From an uncultured Rikenellaceae bacterium (GTDB lineage: Bacteria > Bacteroidota > Bacteroidia > Bacteroidales > Rikenellaceae): 64,000 nt of DNA. The notes beneath the pieces are model-generated. The model did not search any database and had not been told where the DNA came from. It saw nothing but the letters and a program-made list of their open reading frames with translations. Below, in pieces: positions 19,903 through 28,497 of the stretch; positions within the stretch are counted from its first letter, which is position 1, and every line of letters begins with the position of its first letter. The stretch lies in the NCBI GenBank assembly GCA_946486375.1, contig CAMLTW010000008.1, forward strand, positions 33,375-97,374, read 5' to 3'. A program made the translations under genes and the position numbers.

Positions 19903-21420
19903 TTATTCGTAAGCTCCCGCTTTCAGCATGGCCACTTCTTTCGGGGTCAGGTACCGCCAGGCGCCCCGGCGCAACCCCTTCTTGGTCAGCCCGGCGAAGT
20001 AAACCCGGTCGAGTTTCAGCACATGGTACCCCAAGTGTTCGAACATCCGCCGGATGATCCGGTTCCGGCCCGAATGGATCACGATCCCGATCTCCTTCTT
20101 GGAAGCGTTCACGAAACTGGCCTCGTCCGCCGCGATCGTACCGTCCTCCAGTTCGATGCCGTCGCACAATTGTTGCAGTTCGTCGAGCGAAATGGCCCTG
20201 TCGAGACTCACCTGATAGACCTTCTTTTTTTCGTGGCTGGGGTGCGTCAGCTTCTTGGTCAACTCCCCATCGTTGGTAATCAGCAACACGCCCAGCGAGT
20301 TTTTGTCCAGCCTTCCGACGGGGTAAATACGCTCGTTGCAGGCGTTCTTGACGATTTCCATCACCGTCCGGTCGGCATTGGGGTCTTCCACCGTCGTCAC
20401 GAACCCCTTGGGTTTGTTCATCAGAATGTACACTTTCTTCTCCCCTTCGAGCCGTTCCCCCTTGTACCGGATTTCGTCGCCCGGATTCACCTTGACGCCC
20501 AGTTCCGTAACGACCTGTCCGTTCACCGTGATGCCGCCTTCCTTGATGTATTCGTCCGCTTCCCGGCGGGAACAAAGCCCCGACATGGAAATGTAACGGT
20601 TGAGCCGGATGGGTTCTTCGATGGCGGGAGCGGTATAGGCGGGATAGGCCACCGGTTTGTACTCGCTGTCGTATCCGCCCGCCGGAAACGAACGTCCCGG
20701 TTTCTTCCGGCCTTTCTTCCGATCCCCGTAGCGATCCGCTTCCGGTCGTCCCGGGCGGCTGCCGTACCGGTTGTCGCGTCCGTATCCGTTCCCTTGTCTT
20801 TCCCCCGGTTTCCCGGCATAACGGCCACCGCGTCCCGGCCCCCGGTTTTCTCGGTTGTACCCCCCGTTACGGTCGCCGCGCGAATACCCGTCCCGCTGCT
20901 GGTAATCGGGATGACGGTTGAAATTAGGCTCTTCACCGTTCTCCCTCGGCCTTTCCGGATACCGGTTCCCCCGGTCGTCGCGGCCATAGCGATTCGGCCG
21001 GTCGTCCCGGTTGAAACGGTTTTCCTTCGGGTAACGGTTTTCTCTCGGATAACCGGAACGGGAGTCGCGCTCCGGATTTCCGTATCCGCCGTCCCTCCGT
21101 CGGTTGTCTCGGTCGAAATTGGGATTGAACGAATGTCTTCTTTCTCCCGCACCTTCCCGGTCGTCGTTGCGGCGGGAAGCCCACGGTTTCGCCTCCCGGT
21201 CCGACCGGGCCTGCGTAGCGGTAGTGCGGTTGATGCGCGGACGCTTGTCGCGCAAATAGGGAGAGGTTCCCCGCTCGCCTTCCTTCCGCCCGTAGCGGCG
21301 TTCCTGGTTTTTTCCGGCACCCGAATCCTCCCGATTGAGGCCGCCGTCAGGAGCTTTCCGTTCTTCGTTTTCCCTGCGCCCCTGCTCCTGTTCCTGATTT
21401 GAATCGAATTCCTGTTTCAT
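19903..21420 (-). CDS. RsuA/RluB/E/F-family 23S/16S rRNA pseudouridine synthase with long RG-rich N-terminus
   Basis: 505 residues in two parts. Residues 1-265 are low-complexity and highly charged, dominated by Arg, Gly, Tyr, Asn, Asp and Glu, with recurring GYxR, RDDR and NRY units, and are probably disordered and RNA-binding. Residues about 270-505 are a complete RsuA-type enzyme: an S4 domain (RLNRYISMSGLCSRREADEY), the catalytic motif GRLDKNSLGVLL with nucleophile D372, and the C-terminal GRNRIIRRMFEHLG motif. It converts a specific uridine in rRNA to pseudouridine. The closest functional guess is RluB, but the target is not determinable. The gene is monocistronic, between its own promoter and terminator. 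Confidence 0.9.
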   Translation of the reverse strand: MKQEFDSNQEQEQGRRENEERKAPDGGLNREDSGAGKNQERRYGRKEGERGTSPYLRDKRPRINRTTATQARSDREAKPWASRRNDDREGAGERRHSFNPNFDRDNRRRDGGYGNPERDSRSGYPRENRYPKENRFNRDDRPNRYGRDDRGNRYPERPRENGEEPNFNRHPDYQQRDGYSRGDRNGGYNRENRGPGRGGRYAGKPGERQGNGYGRDNRYGSRPGRPEADRYGDRKKGRKKPGRSFPAGGYDSEYKPVAYPAYTAPAIEEPIRLNRYISMSGLCSRREADEYIKEGGITVNGQVVTELGVKVNPGDEIRYKGERLEGEKKVYILMNKPKGFVTTVEDPNADRTVMEIVKNACNERIYPVGRLDKNSLGVLLITNDGELTKKLTHPSHEKKKVYQVSLDRAISLDELQQLCDGIELEDGTIAADEASFVNASKKEIGIVIHSGRNRIIRRMFEHLGYHVLKLDRVYFAGLTKKGLRRGAWRYLTPKEVAMLKAGAYE

Positions 21421-21541
21421 GGGTAATTTTAGTATAACTGCACGTCATCGGCCGCCCTTTCCCCGATAAATATACGGAGCGTCGTTTCGCCTTACCGTCA
21501 CGGTCGCACGGAACGCCGGAAACGCCGGATGAGAATCTGTG

Positions 21542-21581
21542 CAAAAGTAGGTTTAATTTTCAACAATATGAAATATCTTTG
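21542..21581. promoter_or_regulatory. Divergent promoter pair (pseudouridine synthase / C-S lyase)
   Basis: Two back-to-back -7 boxes: TACTTTTG on the minus strand (21549-21542) facing the pseudouridine synthase gene and TATCTTTG on the plus strand (21574-21581) facing the lyase gene. The intervening DNA is AT-rich. No clear -33 box is present for either. Confidence 0.6.
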
Positions 21582-21674
21582 TCCGGACAGACTCCGGCCC
21601 TGACGGACGGCATCCCGGAACAGCGGATAACTTTGCCCGGCCCGTACCGTTTTCGCCACAAATACCGATTCGCC

Positions 21675-22853
21675 ATGATCTACGATTTCGACCGCATTCC
21701 CGACAGACGAAACACCGATTGCGAAAAATACGACCGCCGGCAGGCCATTTTCGGACGGAAAGACGTCATTCCGCTCTGGGTGGCGGATACCGACTTTGAA
21801 GCCGCTCCTTTCATCACGCAGGCATTGGAACAGCGGCTTCGGCATCCGGTGCTGGCTTACAGTTTCCGGAACGACCGTTTTTTCGATGCCGTAATCGGCT
21901 GGGCGAAGAGGCGTCACGGCTGGACGGTCGAACGGGATTGGATCGACTTTTCGCCGGGCGTCGTAACCGGACTGGTTTTCGCCATGCAGGCTTTCAGCGA
22001 ATCGGGGGACGGCGTGGTCATCCAGCCTCCCGTGTATCCCCCTTTCGCACGCATGACCCGGTTGAACGAACGCCAGGTCCTCAACAATCCATTGGTATGG
22101 AACGGAGAAAAATATGTCATCGACTTCGACGATCTCGACCGGAAACTGGCCGACGCGAAAATTTTTCTGATGTCGAACCCGCACAATCCGACAGGGCGGG
22201 TGTTTACAAGGGCAGAACTCGAACAGATCGGCGAACTGTGCGCCAAACACGATGTCTTCATAATTTCGGATGAGATTCACGGCGACCTGGTGCAAAGACC
22301 GTACCAGCATATCCCCATCGCATCCCTCTCGCCGGAGATCGCCCGGCGCACGCTGACGCTGTTCGCCCCCAGCAAAACGTTCAACATCGCCGGACTTTCC
22401 ACCTCGGTGGCCGTGACGCCCGATCCCGCCGTCCGCCGACGTTTCCGGGAAACGTTGAAACGTTTCCACCTCGATCAGGGAAACATCTTCGGCACGGTAG
22501 CCCTCGAAGCGGCCTACACCCACGGCGACCAGTGGCTCGACCAGCTCAACGCCTATATCGGGCAGAACGCCCGTTTCGTACTGGACTTCCTGCAGACGCA
22601 CCTTCCTTCCGTCAAAACGTTCCTTCCAGAAGGAACGTTCCTGATATGGCTCGATTTCCGGGCATGGGGGATGCCTCATGACGAAGTGTTTCGTTTTCTG
22701 GTGGACGAAGCGGGCTTGGGGCTAAACGACGGAAAACATTTCGGAGAAGAGGGTATCGGATTCATGCGCCTGAACATCGGCACTTCGCGGGCCGTACTCC
22801 GACAAGCTCTGGAGCAACTGCTGGCCGCCTGCCGAAAACGGGGTCTGGCCTGA
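21675..22853 (+). CDS. PatB/MalY-type PLP-dependent C-S lyase (cystathionine beta-lyase)
   Basis: 392 residues from the ATG at 21675; the open frame extends 32 codons upstream, but the inner start gives the family N-terminus MIYDFDRIPDRRNTDCEKYD. A fold-type I aminotransferase relative: SNPHNPTGR (residues 167-175), IISDEIH with D199 contacting the PLP ring, and the Schiff-base lysine K234 in APSKTFNIAG. Members cleave cystathionine or cysteine conjugates to homocysteine, pyruvate and ammonia; MalY also acts as a regulator in E. coli. Monocistronic and divergent from the pseudouridine synthase gene. Exact substrate unknown. Confidence 0.9.
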   Translation: MIYDFDRIPDRRNTDCEKYDRRQAIFGRKDVIPLWVADTDFEAAPFITQALEQRLRHPVLAYSFRNDRFFDAVIGWAKRRHGWTVERDWIDFSPGVVTGLVFAMQAFSESGDGVVIQPPVYPPFARMTRLNERQVLNNPLVWNGEKYVIDFDDLDRKLADAKIFLMSNPHNPTGRVFTRAELEQIGELCAKHDVFIISDEIHGDLVQRPYQHIPIASLSPEIARRTLTLFAPSKTFNIAGLSTSVAVTPDPAVRRRFRETLKRFHLDQGNIFGTVALEAAYTHGDQWLDQLNAYIGQNARFVLDFLQTHLPSVKTFLPEGTFLIWLDFRAWGMPHDEVFRFLVDEAGLGLNDGKHFGEEGIGFMRLNIGTSRAVLRQALEQLLAACRKRGLA

Positions 22854-23044
22854 TCCTTCCGTCTCCCGGTTCCAAAACCAACGCGTCCGTTTCCGAATCA
22901 GAGACGATCTACTTCCTGCCGTTTACTCTCCTGATTCCGCCGGACGAATTCCCACGACGGGCTTCGTTTTCGTCCATCCCCGCCATCCCATTCCGGAGAA
23001 TTTTCCATTCCCGCATGGGGCATCTTCTCCTTTCCTTCATTCCT
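22854..23044. other. Intergenic, no gene seen
   Basis: About 190 bases between the lyase stop codon and the terminator of the exb operon. Short open frames on the minus strand have no family resemblance and no promoter. No repeat or RNA structure recognised. Confidence 0.5.
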
Positions 23045-23045
23045 A

Positions 23046-23086
23046 CAAAAACAGACGGTCTGTGTAATAAATACACAAACCGTCTG
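23046..23086 (-). terminator. Terminator of the exbB-exbD operon
   Basis: A long hairpin at 23052-23086: an 8-bp CAGACGGT/ACCGTCTG stem, a C/A mismatch, then TGTGTA/TACACA around a 5-base loop. On the minus strand it is followed by TTTTTG. It lies about 80 bases past the last exbD stop. Confidence 0.85.
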
Positions 23087-23164
23087 CCTTTCATTCCCCG
23101 GAAGAAAACACTCTTCCATAGCTATTATTTCTACCCCATCACTACAGGGCTACCGGCTACCATC

Positions 23165-23638
23165 TTACTCATACCCCATCGTCTTGGTCGCACCGTAGAT
23201 CACCTTCAAGGCATTCGCCTTCCGGAGCTCCTGCTTCACGTCGGTAATGATCCCCATCCGGGTCATATAGTCCGCTTTCAGCGTCACCGTCATGAACGGC
23301 CGATCCGATTCATTGAGCAAGTCCCTTTCCGACGCGATGAACTGTCCGATTTCCTGAGCCGACCGAAAACTATCATTCAACTGGATCCGGGGCCGGTCGC
23401 CGAACTTCGCCTGCAACACCCTCGTCGGAGAACCGATATAGATATAGCTGGTCAAAGACTTCTTCTCCAACTTCTGAATCTCGGTCGCCTGCGGCAACTG
23501 GAACCTTACCAACAATTCCTGTTCCCGCATGGAAGTCGAAACCATGAAGAAGAAAAGTATCATGAAGATAATATCGGGTAGTGATGAAGTACCGATACCG
23601 GGAAGACTTTTGTCTCCTTTCTTTCTCATTACTGCCAT
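23165..23638 (-). CDS. exbD: ExbD/TolR-family biopolymer transport protein (second copy)
   Basis: 157 residues. One transmembrane helix near the N-terminus (SSLPDIIFMILFFFMVST), in which the aspartate at the membrane entry (LPD) is the conserved proton-path residue, then a periplasmic domain. ExbB-ExbD stators use the proton gradient to energise TonB or Tol systems. It starts 2 bases after the first exbD gene. Two different ExbD proteins in tandem are common in Bacteroidota. Confidence 0.9.
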   Translation of the reverse strand: MAVMRKKGDKSLPGIGTSSLPDIIFMILFFFMVSTSMREQELLVRFQLPQATEIQKLEKKSLTSYIYIGSPTRVLQAKFGDRPRIQLNDSFRSAQEIGQFIASERDLLNESDRPFMTVTLKADYMTRMGIITDVKQELRKANALKVIYGATKTMGYE

Positions 23639-23640
23639 AA

Positions 23641-24216
23641 CTATACCCCTCCGATATTACGCGGTTCAGCTTCCGAAATCTTCAACGGCACGGCTTTGGC
23701 CACCGCAGTCCGTTGATCGTCGCTCAATTCGTCGAAACGCCGGCCGAACTTCTGCATCGACACTTCGTTCCGCACTTCGTTGAACGCCCTCGTCAATTCG
23801 TTCTGAACCATGATGTACATATTATAGCTGGTGCCACGGTCGTTCTGCAACGACACCACCCCTTCGCTCACCGGATAATCTCCGATCAGGTCGATCTGCT
23901 CGATTTTCTTGGCCGGCAGATTGGGATCGTCCAACGGATTGAGGATAAATTCCTTGACTTTATCCTTAATCATGGTAACGTCCATAATCTGTCCTCCGAC
24001 GCTCACCGCATCGGCCTTGTTGACGAACACCAACATCAGATTCCGTTTGTTGACTTCCAGTCCCTCGTCTTTCTGATTGGGATCGGGCATCGGGGGCAGC
24101 ACACGCTGAATCCCCGAATCCACGTCCATCGTCGTCGTCACAAGGAAGAAAATCAGAAGCAGGAACGCGATGTCCGCCATGGAACCGGCATTAATTTCCT
24201 GAATTCTTCTTGCCAT
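23641..24216 (-). CDS. exbD: ExbD/TolR-family biopolymer transport protein (first copy)
   Basis: 191 residues. N-terminal GSMADIAFLLLIFFLVTTTM is the single transmembrane helix with the conserved Asp; the periplasmic part is longer than in the second copy and includes GDYPVSEGVVSLQNDRGTSY. Part of the four-gene exb operon. Whether it serves TonB or a Tol-Pal-like complex cannot be decided from sequence. Confidence 0.9.
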   Translation of the reverse strand: MARRIQEINAGSMADIAFLLLIFFLVTTTMDVDSGIQRVLPPMPDPNQKDEGLEVNKRNLMLVFVNKADAVSVGGQIMDVTMIKDKVKEFILNPLDDPNLPAKKIEQIDLIGDYPVSEGVVSLQNDRGTSYNMYIMVQNELTRAFNEVRNEVSMQKFGRRFDELSDDQRTAVAKAVPLKISEAEPRNIGGV

Positions 24217-24253
24217 AAATTCCTTTCATTAATTTTCCTGTGACAGAAAATGC

Positions 24254-24652
24254 CTACTTGAAAACATTCCTTATCTCGCCCACGACAATCACCACGATAG
24301 CCGCAGCCAAAGCGAAATACGTCGTATAAAGTCCCGCATCGGTTATCCGTAATCCCACCGGATTGTCATAGACATTGGAAGCCGTCGTTACCGGCGCATC
24401 GCTGGACAATGCAAAAGCGATCCCTACCACAACGGCCACGATGGCCAGACCCACCAAAGAACGCATCGCTCCTTTCGGATTCTGGATCAGCGTGTAGATC
24501 GGCAGCAGGATCACGGCCGCCACCGCCAATCCGAGCATGACGTACATCCACTTCAACATCAGATCCACATCGCCGGCACCGGCGAAATAGAGGACGAAGG
24601 TGAGGATGGAAATCGCCATCAGGACATATTTGATGATTCCTAAATATTTCAT
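24254..24652 (-). CDS. Small membrane protein of the exb operon
   Basis: 132 residues, mostly hydrophobic, with about four predicted transmembrane helices (for example YVLMAISILTFVLYFAGAG and YFALAAAIVVIVVGEI). It lies between exbB and the exbD pair and is likely cotranscribed. I do not recognise a named family; proteins of this kind are seen at the same place in other Bacteroidales exb operons. A structural role alongside the ExbB-ExbD motor is an inference from position. Confidence 0.75.
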   Translation of the reverse strand: MKYLGIIKYVLMAISILTFVLYFAGAGDVDLMLKWMYVMLGLAVAAVILLPIYTLIQNPKGAMRSLVGLAIVAVVVGIAFALSSDAPVTTASNVYDNPVGLRITDAGLYTTYFALAAAIVVIVVGEIRNVFK

Positions 24653-24691
24653 AGTCTAAACCTTTCTAATGAAGTTTGTCCGTTCGGGAAA

Positions 24692-25486
24692 TTACTTCCG
24701 ACCGTATTTGGTCAGGATGTCCACCAGCGTGATGGAAGAGTCTTCCATAGCCAGCACGAGGCTTTCCACCTTCGACAGGATGTAGTTGTAGAACAGCTGC
24801 AGGATAACGGCTACGATCAGCCCCCCTACCGTCGTCAACAAGGCGACCTTGATACCGCCGGCCACAACGGTCGGAGAAATGTCACCGGCTGCCTGAATGG
24901 AGTCGAAGGCCCCGATCATCCCTACCACCGTACCCATGAACCCCAACATCGGAGCCAGCGCGATGAAGAGCGAAATCCACGACAGCCCGCTTTCCATCTG
25001 TCCCGTCTGTACGGAACCGTAGGAAACCACCGATTTTTCCACTACGTCCAGACCTTCGTCATAGCGGTCGAGACCCTGATAGAAAATGCTGGCCACCGGC
25101 CCGCGGGTGTTCCGGCACACTTCCTTGGCGGCTTCGATGCCTCCGTTATTGAGGGCTTCTTCCACCCTGGCGATGAGTTTCTTCGTATTGACGGTAGAAA
25201 GATTCAGGTAAATGATACGTTCGATGACGATGGCCAAACCCAGCACGAGGCAGAGCAGCAGCGGAGACATCCAGCCCACACCCCCGTCCATGAACTGTTT
25301 CTTCAGGGCCTGATGCATGGGTTCTCCTTCCACATCAGTTTCGGGATTCATTGTCGCAGTTTCTTCCGCAACCACGGTTTCGGTTGCATTCTGTGCGGCC
25401 GCGGCCGAGTCCTGCTGAGCGTATACACTTACAGAACCAAGACTCAGGAGTCCTACTACTGACAAAATTGCAAAAACTTTTTTCAT
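24692..25486 (-). CDS. exbB: MotA/TolQ/ExbB proton-channel family protein
   Basis: 264 residues. An N-terminal signal-like segment (MKKVFAILSVVGLLSLGSVSVYAQ) and an Ala/Thr/Glu-rich stretch precede three transmembrane helices. The last two contain APMLGFMGTVVGMIGAFDSI and GGIKVALLTTVGGLIVAVIL, with the conserved threonines that line the ExbB channel. It forms the pentameric part of the ExbB-ExbD motor in the inner membrane. First gene of the operon. Confidence 0.95.
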   Translation of the reverse strand: MKKVFAILSVVGLLSLGSVSVYAQQDSAAAAQNATETVVAEETATMNPETDVEGEPMHQALKKQFMDGGVGWMSPLLLCLVLGLAIVIERIIYLNLSTVNTKKLIARVEEALNNGGIEAAKEVCRNTRGPVASIFYQGLDRYDEGLDVVEKSVVSYGSVQTGQMESGLSWISLFIALAPMLGFMGTVVGMIGAFDSIQAAGDISPTVVAGGIKVALLTTVGGLIVAVILQLFYNYILSKVESLVLAMEDSSITLVDILTKYGRK

Positions 25487-25565
25487 AGTAAAAGAATAGT
25501 TTTAATTAGTACTTCTTTGGTTTATTCATTGATTTTCGTAGTTGCTTCCGATCGTTTATTTCCTT

Positions 25566-25573
25566 CAAAAATA
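25566..25573 (-). promoter_or_regulatory. Probable -7 box of the exb operon
   Basis: TATTTTTG on the minus strand matches TAnnTTTG and lies about 80 bases before exbB, in AT-rich DNA. No clear TTTG is found at the right spacing. Confidence 0.5.
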
Positions 25574-25712
25574 AGAAAAAATTTGCCATCCTGCTGCTAC
25601 ATAAATTTTTTTCCTGATTATTTTTACGTTTTTTTAACATACATCCTAAAAATAACGTAAAACGAATCAGGAAAAAAGGAGGCGGCAACCTCACCGTTGC
25701 CCTGTCGTAAAG

Positions 25713-25800
25713 CGGAGAAAGCGAGATTCGAACTCGCGATACCCTTTTGAGGTATACACACTTTCCAGGCGTGCACCTTAAGCCACTCGGTCATTTCTCC
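25713..25800 (-). tRNA. tRNA-Ser (anticodon GGA)
   Basis: 88 nt on the minus strand. The acceptor stem GGAGAAA/TTTCTCC has a G discriminator. The anticodon arm is CACGC-CTGGAAA-GTGTG with GGA at positions 34-36, followed by a long variable arm (TATACCTCAAAAGGGTA) typical of class II tRNAs and the GTTCGAATC T-arm. CCA is not encoded. Confidence 0.97.
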
Positions 25801-25860
25801 GTATGCGATTTCGCGTCAAATCGCTGCGAAATATACAAAAAATTTCAATAAACCTAAAAA

Positions 25861-26889
25861 TTACACCGTAATTTCACCCCTTATCGGACGATTCAGGTAT
25901 TCGGACATCTTTACGGGGCTGAGATTCTGCCCCAGCAGGTACATCAGTTTGGTGATCGCCGATTCGGTGGTGATGTCCCTTCCGCTGACCACCCCGATGT
26001 TCTGGAGCCGGATTCCCGTTTCATACCGGTCCATGGCCACCGTCCCCGCATGGCACTGGGTCACGTTCATCACGATCACGCCCCGGGCGATGGCCTCTTC
26101 CAGATAATCGATGAACCATTCGTCCGTGGGAGCGTTCCCCGAGCCGTAGGTTTCCAGCACGGCCGCCCGCAGCCCCGGAATGGACAGCATCGCCCGGAAC
26201 ACTTCCGGGTTCATCCCCGGAAAGATTTTGATGACGATCACGTTGCGGTCGAGGTTCGTGGAAATGTTGAACGGAGGCATGAAGGAATCGATGTGCCGGA
26301 TGCAGGGATAATTGTACTGGATGGAAATTCCCACGTCGGCCAGCGCCGGGTAATTGTCCGACCGGAAAGCGTTGAACTGATCGGCGTTGTGCTTCCGCGT
26401 CCGGTTGGCCCGGAACAGCTTGTTCTGAAAATAAACGCAGACCTCCGGCACCACGGGACGCCCGTTTTCCTGAGCCGCCGCGATTTCGATGGCCGTGATG
26501 AGGTTTTCCTTTCCGTCCGTGCGGAGCACCCCGATCGGAATCTGACTGCCCGTGAAGATGATCGGTTTGGAAAGGTTTTCGGTCATGAAACTCAGAGCCG
26601 AAGCGCTGTACGACATGGTGTCCGTTCCGTGCAGCACCACGAAACCGTCGTAGGCATCGTAATTATCCCGGATGACATGCGCGATCTTGCACCACAGTTC
26701 CGGCGTGACGTTGGCCGAATCGATGGGAGGATTGAAAGTCAGCGTGTTCAGCGAAATATTGAACTTTTTCAGTTCGGGCACTTCCTGCTCGATCTGATCG
26801 AATTTGAAAGGAGACAGCACGCCCGTTTCGGGGTTGGTTTTCATCCCGATGGTTCCTCCCGTATAGAGCAAAAGTATCGAACGGTTCAT
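25861..26889 (-). CDS. ansA: L-asparaginase, type I (cytosolic)
   Basis: 342 residues without signal peptide. Both catalytic motifs are present: YTGGTIGM near the N-terminus (nucleophile T13) and HGTDTM (T89-D90). The FTGSQIPIGVLRTDGKENL segment carries the conserved lysine. It hydrolyses asparagine to aspartate and ammonia in the cytosol. Absence of a signal peptide and overall length fit AnsA rather than periplasmic AnsB. It has its own promoter; tRNA-Ser lies 60 bases downstream on the same strand. Confidence 0.95.
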   Translation of the reverse strand: MNRSILLLYTGGTIGMKTNPETGVLSPFKFDQIEQEVPELKKFNISLNTLTFNPPIDSANVTPELWCKIAHVIRDNYDAYDGFVVLHGTDTMSYSASALSFMTENLSKPIIFTGSQIPIGVLRTDGKENLITAIEIAAAQENGRPVVPEVCVYFQNKLFRANRTRKHNADQFNAFRSDNYPALADVGISIQYNYPCIRHIDSFMPPFNISTNLDRNVIVIKIFPGMNPEVFRAMLSIPGLRAAVLETYGSGNAPTDEWFIDYLEEAIARGVIVMNVTQCHAGTVAMDRYETGIRLQNIGVVSGRDITTESAITKLMYLLGQNLSPVKMSEYLNRPIRGEITV

Positions 26890-26911
26890 ATCTTCCGGTC
26901 AAAAGGATGCC

Positions 26912-26941
26912 CAAAGATAAGCAAGGTTTTCCCGAAACAAA
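26912..26941 (-). promoter_or_regulatory. Promoter of ansA
   Basis: Minus strand TTTG (26941-26938), 18-base spacer, TATCTTTG (26919-26912). The start would fall about 15 bases before the ATG. Confidence 0.7.
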
Positions 26942-26998
26942 ATCCGCCGCGCTTTCCCGCCGTCTTTTCCTGTCCGCTCGTCCGTCGCAACCCTTCCG

Positions 26999-27043
26999 AA
27001 AACAAGCGGCCGACAGGAACTCACGTTCCGTCAGCCGCTCTTG
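26999..27043 (-). terminator. Terminator of the GH95-GH28 operon
   Basis: An extended imperfect hairpin (27002-27043) whose outer part pairs CAAG-GCGGC with GCCGC-TTG and whose inner part pairs GGAAC with GTTCC. It is followed on the minus strand by TTTT. It lies 23 bases past the GH28 stop codon. Confidence 0.7.
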
Positions 27044-27065
27044 TCCCCTCTCCTCAGGAAAAAGC

Positions 27066-28472
27066 CTATTCGACCTTCTTCCCGTTGATCGTCAGGTTGT
27101 CGAACACGATGTTATCCGTTTTCCCGCTGATATAATTCACGGGGTCGGTGCTGGTCACTCCGCTGAAATCGCTGTCGGACACCTTCACGTTGTAAACGTT
27201 CGTTCCCTGATCCAGGGCCGTGATCATCACGCCGTACTTGCTCTTTTGACAGGTGACGTTATCCAGATAGACGTTGCGCACCAGCGGCGGGAACGAACGG
27301 TCGCAGTTTTCCCTCGGCTCGTAAACCAGGTTGATTTTCAGCACCGCTTCCTTGCACTGGCCCACTTCCACGTTGCGCACGTAAATGTTTTCGATCACGC
27401 CGCCCCGACAGGTGTTGGTCTTGATCCGGATCACCCGGTCGAGCAACGGACTGTCCATCTCGCAATCCTCCACGAACAGGTTCCGGTAACCGCCTCCGAT
27501 TTCGCTGCCGACCACCACGCCGCCGTGGCCGTTCTTCATCTTGCAATTCCGGACGATGATGTTTTCGCTGGGCACGTTCCACCGGCGGGCATCCCCGTTC
27601 CGGCCCGACTTGATGGCGATGCAGTCGTCTCCGGTATCGAAATAGCAATCCTCGATCAGCACGTTCTTGCACGATTCCGGATCGCAGCCGTCTCCGTTCG
27701 GACCGTCGTTCTGGATATGGACGCCGCGCACCGTGATGTTTTCGCTGAGCAGCGGATGGATCACCCAGAAGGGCGAGCGCAGCAGGGTCACGTCCTCGAT
27801 CAGCACGTTCTTACACTTGTAAATGTTGATGAGCTGCGACCGCATCCCGTCTTCCAGCGTCATCACGCGCTGTTCCACGGGCACCTGTTCTTCATTCCAT
27901 TTCAAAAGCTTCGGACGTCCCGTCCGTTGGGATACCATCCCCTCCTGATAACCGTACCGGGGGGAACCGCACATGGCCCACCAGTTTTCCTTCGTGGCCC
28001 CTCCGTCGATCGTGCCTTTGCCCGTAATGCCCACGTTTTCCTCTCCATAGGCATAGATCAGGGGCTGATTGTTGTAACAGTCCACCCCTTCCCAGCGGGT
28101 CAGCACCACCGGATAATATTTCCGGTCGGGGTTGAACAGCAAGGTCGCGCCCTCTTCCACACACAAGTTTACCCCGCTCTTGAGCACGATGCCGCCCGTG
28201 TGCCAGGTTCCGACCGGCACCACCACGCGTCCCCCTCCGTTGGCGCTGCATTCGACGATGGCCTTGTTGATGGCATCGTGGTTCAAGGTATTCGGATCGT
28301 CGGGCACCGCTCCGAAATTCCGGATGTCGTAATCCCGGTTCTTGAATTTAGGGGCCTTGATGCTCTTTTCGATCTTGGGGTAGACCTTCTTCCAGGCAAT
28401 CGCCGCTTCGTCCTGCGCCGTCGCTCCGGTCGCCACGACAAGGGCGGCCACGGCCAGCAAAATCTTTTTCAT
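27066..28472 (-). CDS. Exported glycoside hydrolase family 28 (polygalacturonase-type)
   Basis: 468 residues with signal peptide MKKILLAVAALVVATGATAQ. A right-handed beta-helix enzyme with complete GH28 catalytic features: N259-G-D261, the aspartate pair GDD (282-283) in GDDCIAIKSG, H316 in NGHGGVVVGSE, and R349-I-K351. The DFGA-like N-terminal motif is RNFGAVPDD. It hydrolyses alpha-1,4-linked galacturonic acid, either exo or endo. Its start is 25 bases after the GH95 stop, so both are probably one operon. Substrate detail (homogalacturonan, rhamnogalacturonan) unknown. Confidence 0.92.
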   Translation of the reverse strand: MKKILLAVAALVVATGATAQDEAAIAWKKVYPKIEKSIKAPKFKNRDYDIRNFGAVPDDPNTLNHDAINKAIVECSANGGGRVVVPVGTWHTGGIVLKSGVNLCVEEGATLLFNPDRKYYPVVLTRWEGVDCYNNQPLIYAYGEENVGITGKGTIDGGATKENWWAMCGSPRYGYQEGMVSQRTGRPKLLKWNEEQVPVEQRVMTLEDGMRSQLINIYKCKNVLIEDVTLLRSPFWVIHPLLSENITVRGVHIQNDGPNGDGCDPESCKNVLIEDCYFDTGDDCIAIKSGRNGDARRWNVPSENIIVRNCKMKNGHGGVVVGSEIGGGYRNLFVEDCEMDSPLLDRVIRIKTNTCRGGVIENIYVRNVEVGQCKEAVLKINLVYEPRENCDRSFPPLVRNVYLDNVTCQKSKYGVMITALDQGTNVYNVKVSDSDFSGVTSTDPVNYISGKTDNIVFDNLTINGKKVE

Positions 28473-28497
28473 AAGTTCGGTTGGTATTTGGGTTGGT

